DNA from: Nonomuraea thailandensis
GTDB lineage: Bacteria > Actinomycetota > Actinomycetes > Streptosporangiales > Streptosporangiaceae
Assembly (NCBI RefSeq): GCF_024172165.1
Contig: NZ_JAMZEB010000002.1
Location: 11,677,501 to 11,741,500, forward strand
Length of the DNA: 64,000 nucleotides
Direction of reading: 5' to 3'
Part shown: positions 63,483-64,000 of the stretch, piece after piece
How the letters are laid out: each line of letters starts with the position of its first letter
How positions within the stretch are numbered: position 1 is the stretch's first letter
The notes under the pieces: model-generated
Told to the model about the DNA's origin: nothing
What the model saw: only the letters and a program-made list of their open reading frames with translations
The model's database searches: none
Made by a program: the position numbers and the translations under genes

Positions 63483-64000
63483 TCAGCCGAAGATCTGGTG
63501 AAGGATCTCCTCGAGCTCCGTGTCGTGCGAGTTGTGCGACCCGGTCGCCGGCGAGCTGTTCGGCGTGCGCGAGACGCGCCGCACCGCCCGGCCGCCCAGG
63601 GTCTGCGGGTCCTCGGCCAGCTTGAGCGTGAGGTACGGCCACGGGCCCATGTTGGCCGGCTCGTCCTGCGCCCAGAACAGCTCCACCTGGTCGCCGTACC
63701 GGGCGAGCTCGGTGGCGAGCTCCTCGGACGGGAACGGGTAGAGGCGCTCCAGCCGGACGATCGCGACGTCGTCGCGACCGCTCTTGTCGCGGTGCCCCGC
63801 CAGGTCGTAGTAGAGCCTGCCGGAGGTGAGCACCACCTTGGTGACCTTGGCCGCGTCGGCGGTCGTGTCGCCGATGACCGGCTGGAAGGAGCCCGCGGTG
63901 AAGTCGGACGCCTTCGACGTGGCCGCCTTGTGGCGCAGCAGCGACTTGGGCGTGAAGACCACCAGCGGCTTGTGCCGCTCCGACTCCACCTGCCAGCGCA
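63483..64000 (-). CDS. kgd: Multifunctional 2-oxoglutarate decarboxylase/dehydrogenase, C-terminal part
   Basis: The frame runs off the window end; about 172 C-terminal residues are visible. ESERHKPLVVFTPKSLLRHK, VTKVVLTSGRLYYDLAGHRDK, IVRLERLYPFPSEELATELARY and FWAQDEPANMGPWPYL match the transketolase C-domain of KGD/SucA enzymes, and it ends with the family LEEILHQIFG. It acts in the TCA cycle. The 5' part, including the N-terminal acyltransferase region typical of actinobacteria, is outside. Confidence 0.95.
   Translation of the reverse strand, partial: RWQVESERHKPLVVFTPKSLLRHKAATSKASDFTAGSFQPVIGDTTADAAKVTKVVLTSGRLYYDLAGHRDKSGRDDVAIVRLERLYPFPSEELATELARYGDQVELFWAQDEPANMGPWPYLTLKLAEDPQTLGGRAVRRVSRTPNSSPATGSHNSHDTELEEILHQIFG

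Overview
The window is a high-GC actinobacterial chromosome segment. The combination of an Ni-superoxide dismutase with its processing peptidase, a DasR-type GntR regulator, a SigR/RsrA pair, a WhiB1-type Wbl protein, TTG/GTG starts and very high third-position GC points to a filamentous actinomycete. Streptosporangiales (for example Nonomuraea) is my inference, not something the sequence proves.

Layout. 1-2.2 kb: 3' part of a 23S rRNA, a 5S rRNA and the rrn terminator. 2.3-4.3 kb: a TIR-domain protein whose C-terminal half is a pterin-4a-carbinolamine dehydratase, then a class-A beta-lactamase-like serine hydrolase. 4.2-8.8 kb: pstS-pstC-pstA-pstB plus a winged-helix regulator with an unusual receiver domain, controlled from a clear PHO box. 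8.8-13.6 kb: a low-molecular-weight phosphatase/fructosamine-kinase pair (likely protein deglycation), a TetR regulator with a C-terminal zinc finger, a beta-helix protein and hisN. 13.6-25.7 kb: hotdog protein, rsgA, aroA, SRAP peptidase, DksA/TraR-like protein, methyltransferase, sigR-rsrA, a sugar epimerase and two membrane HD-domain proteins. 25.7-40.7 kb: signalling and stress genes: solitary biotinyl protein, Ser/Thr kinase, TPP enzyme, two-component system with a Toast-rack partner, bioD-dasR, pdtaS, whiB1, diacylglycerol-kinase-like enzyme, SigF with its anti-sigma, sodN/sodX. The order sigH/R-rsrA, TB7.3, pdtaS, whiB1 parallels mycobacteria, with extra genes inserted.

40.8-46.3 kb: a polar amino-acid ABC transporter, malic enzyme and an NsdA-like TPR regulator. 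46.4-56.8 kb: a tandem array of six secreted trypsin-fold proteins on the minus strand, interrupted once by a small DUF4096 transposase-like gene. In four of the six the catalytic serine position is aspartate, three of these carry an extra ~165-residue module, and three have CRP-like palindromes upstream. This array and the TIR-dehydratase fusion are the most unusual contents. 57-64 kb: thiolase-like enzyme, a hypothetical anchored protein, zinc-type oxidoreductase, DUF2236 protein, a PadR/Toast-rack operon, a DUF6104 small protein and the 3' end of kgd.

Many neighbours overlap by 4 nt (ATGA), which indicates translational coupling: pstA/pstC, sigR/rsrA, the two HD genes, bioD/dasR, sigF/anti-sigma, the amino-acid ABC genes, padR/Toast-rack and the Toast-rack/LuxR pair.
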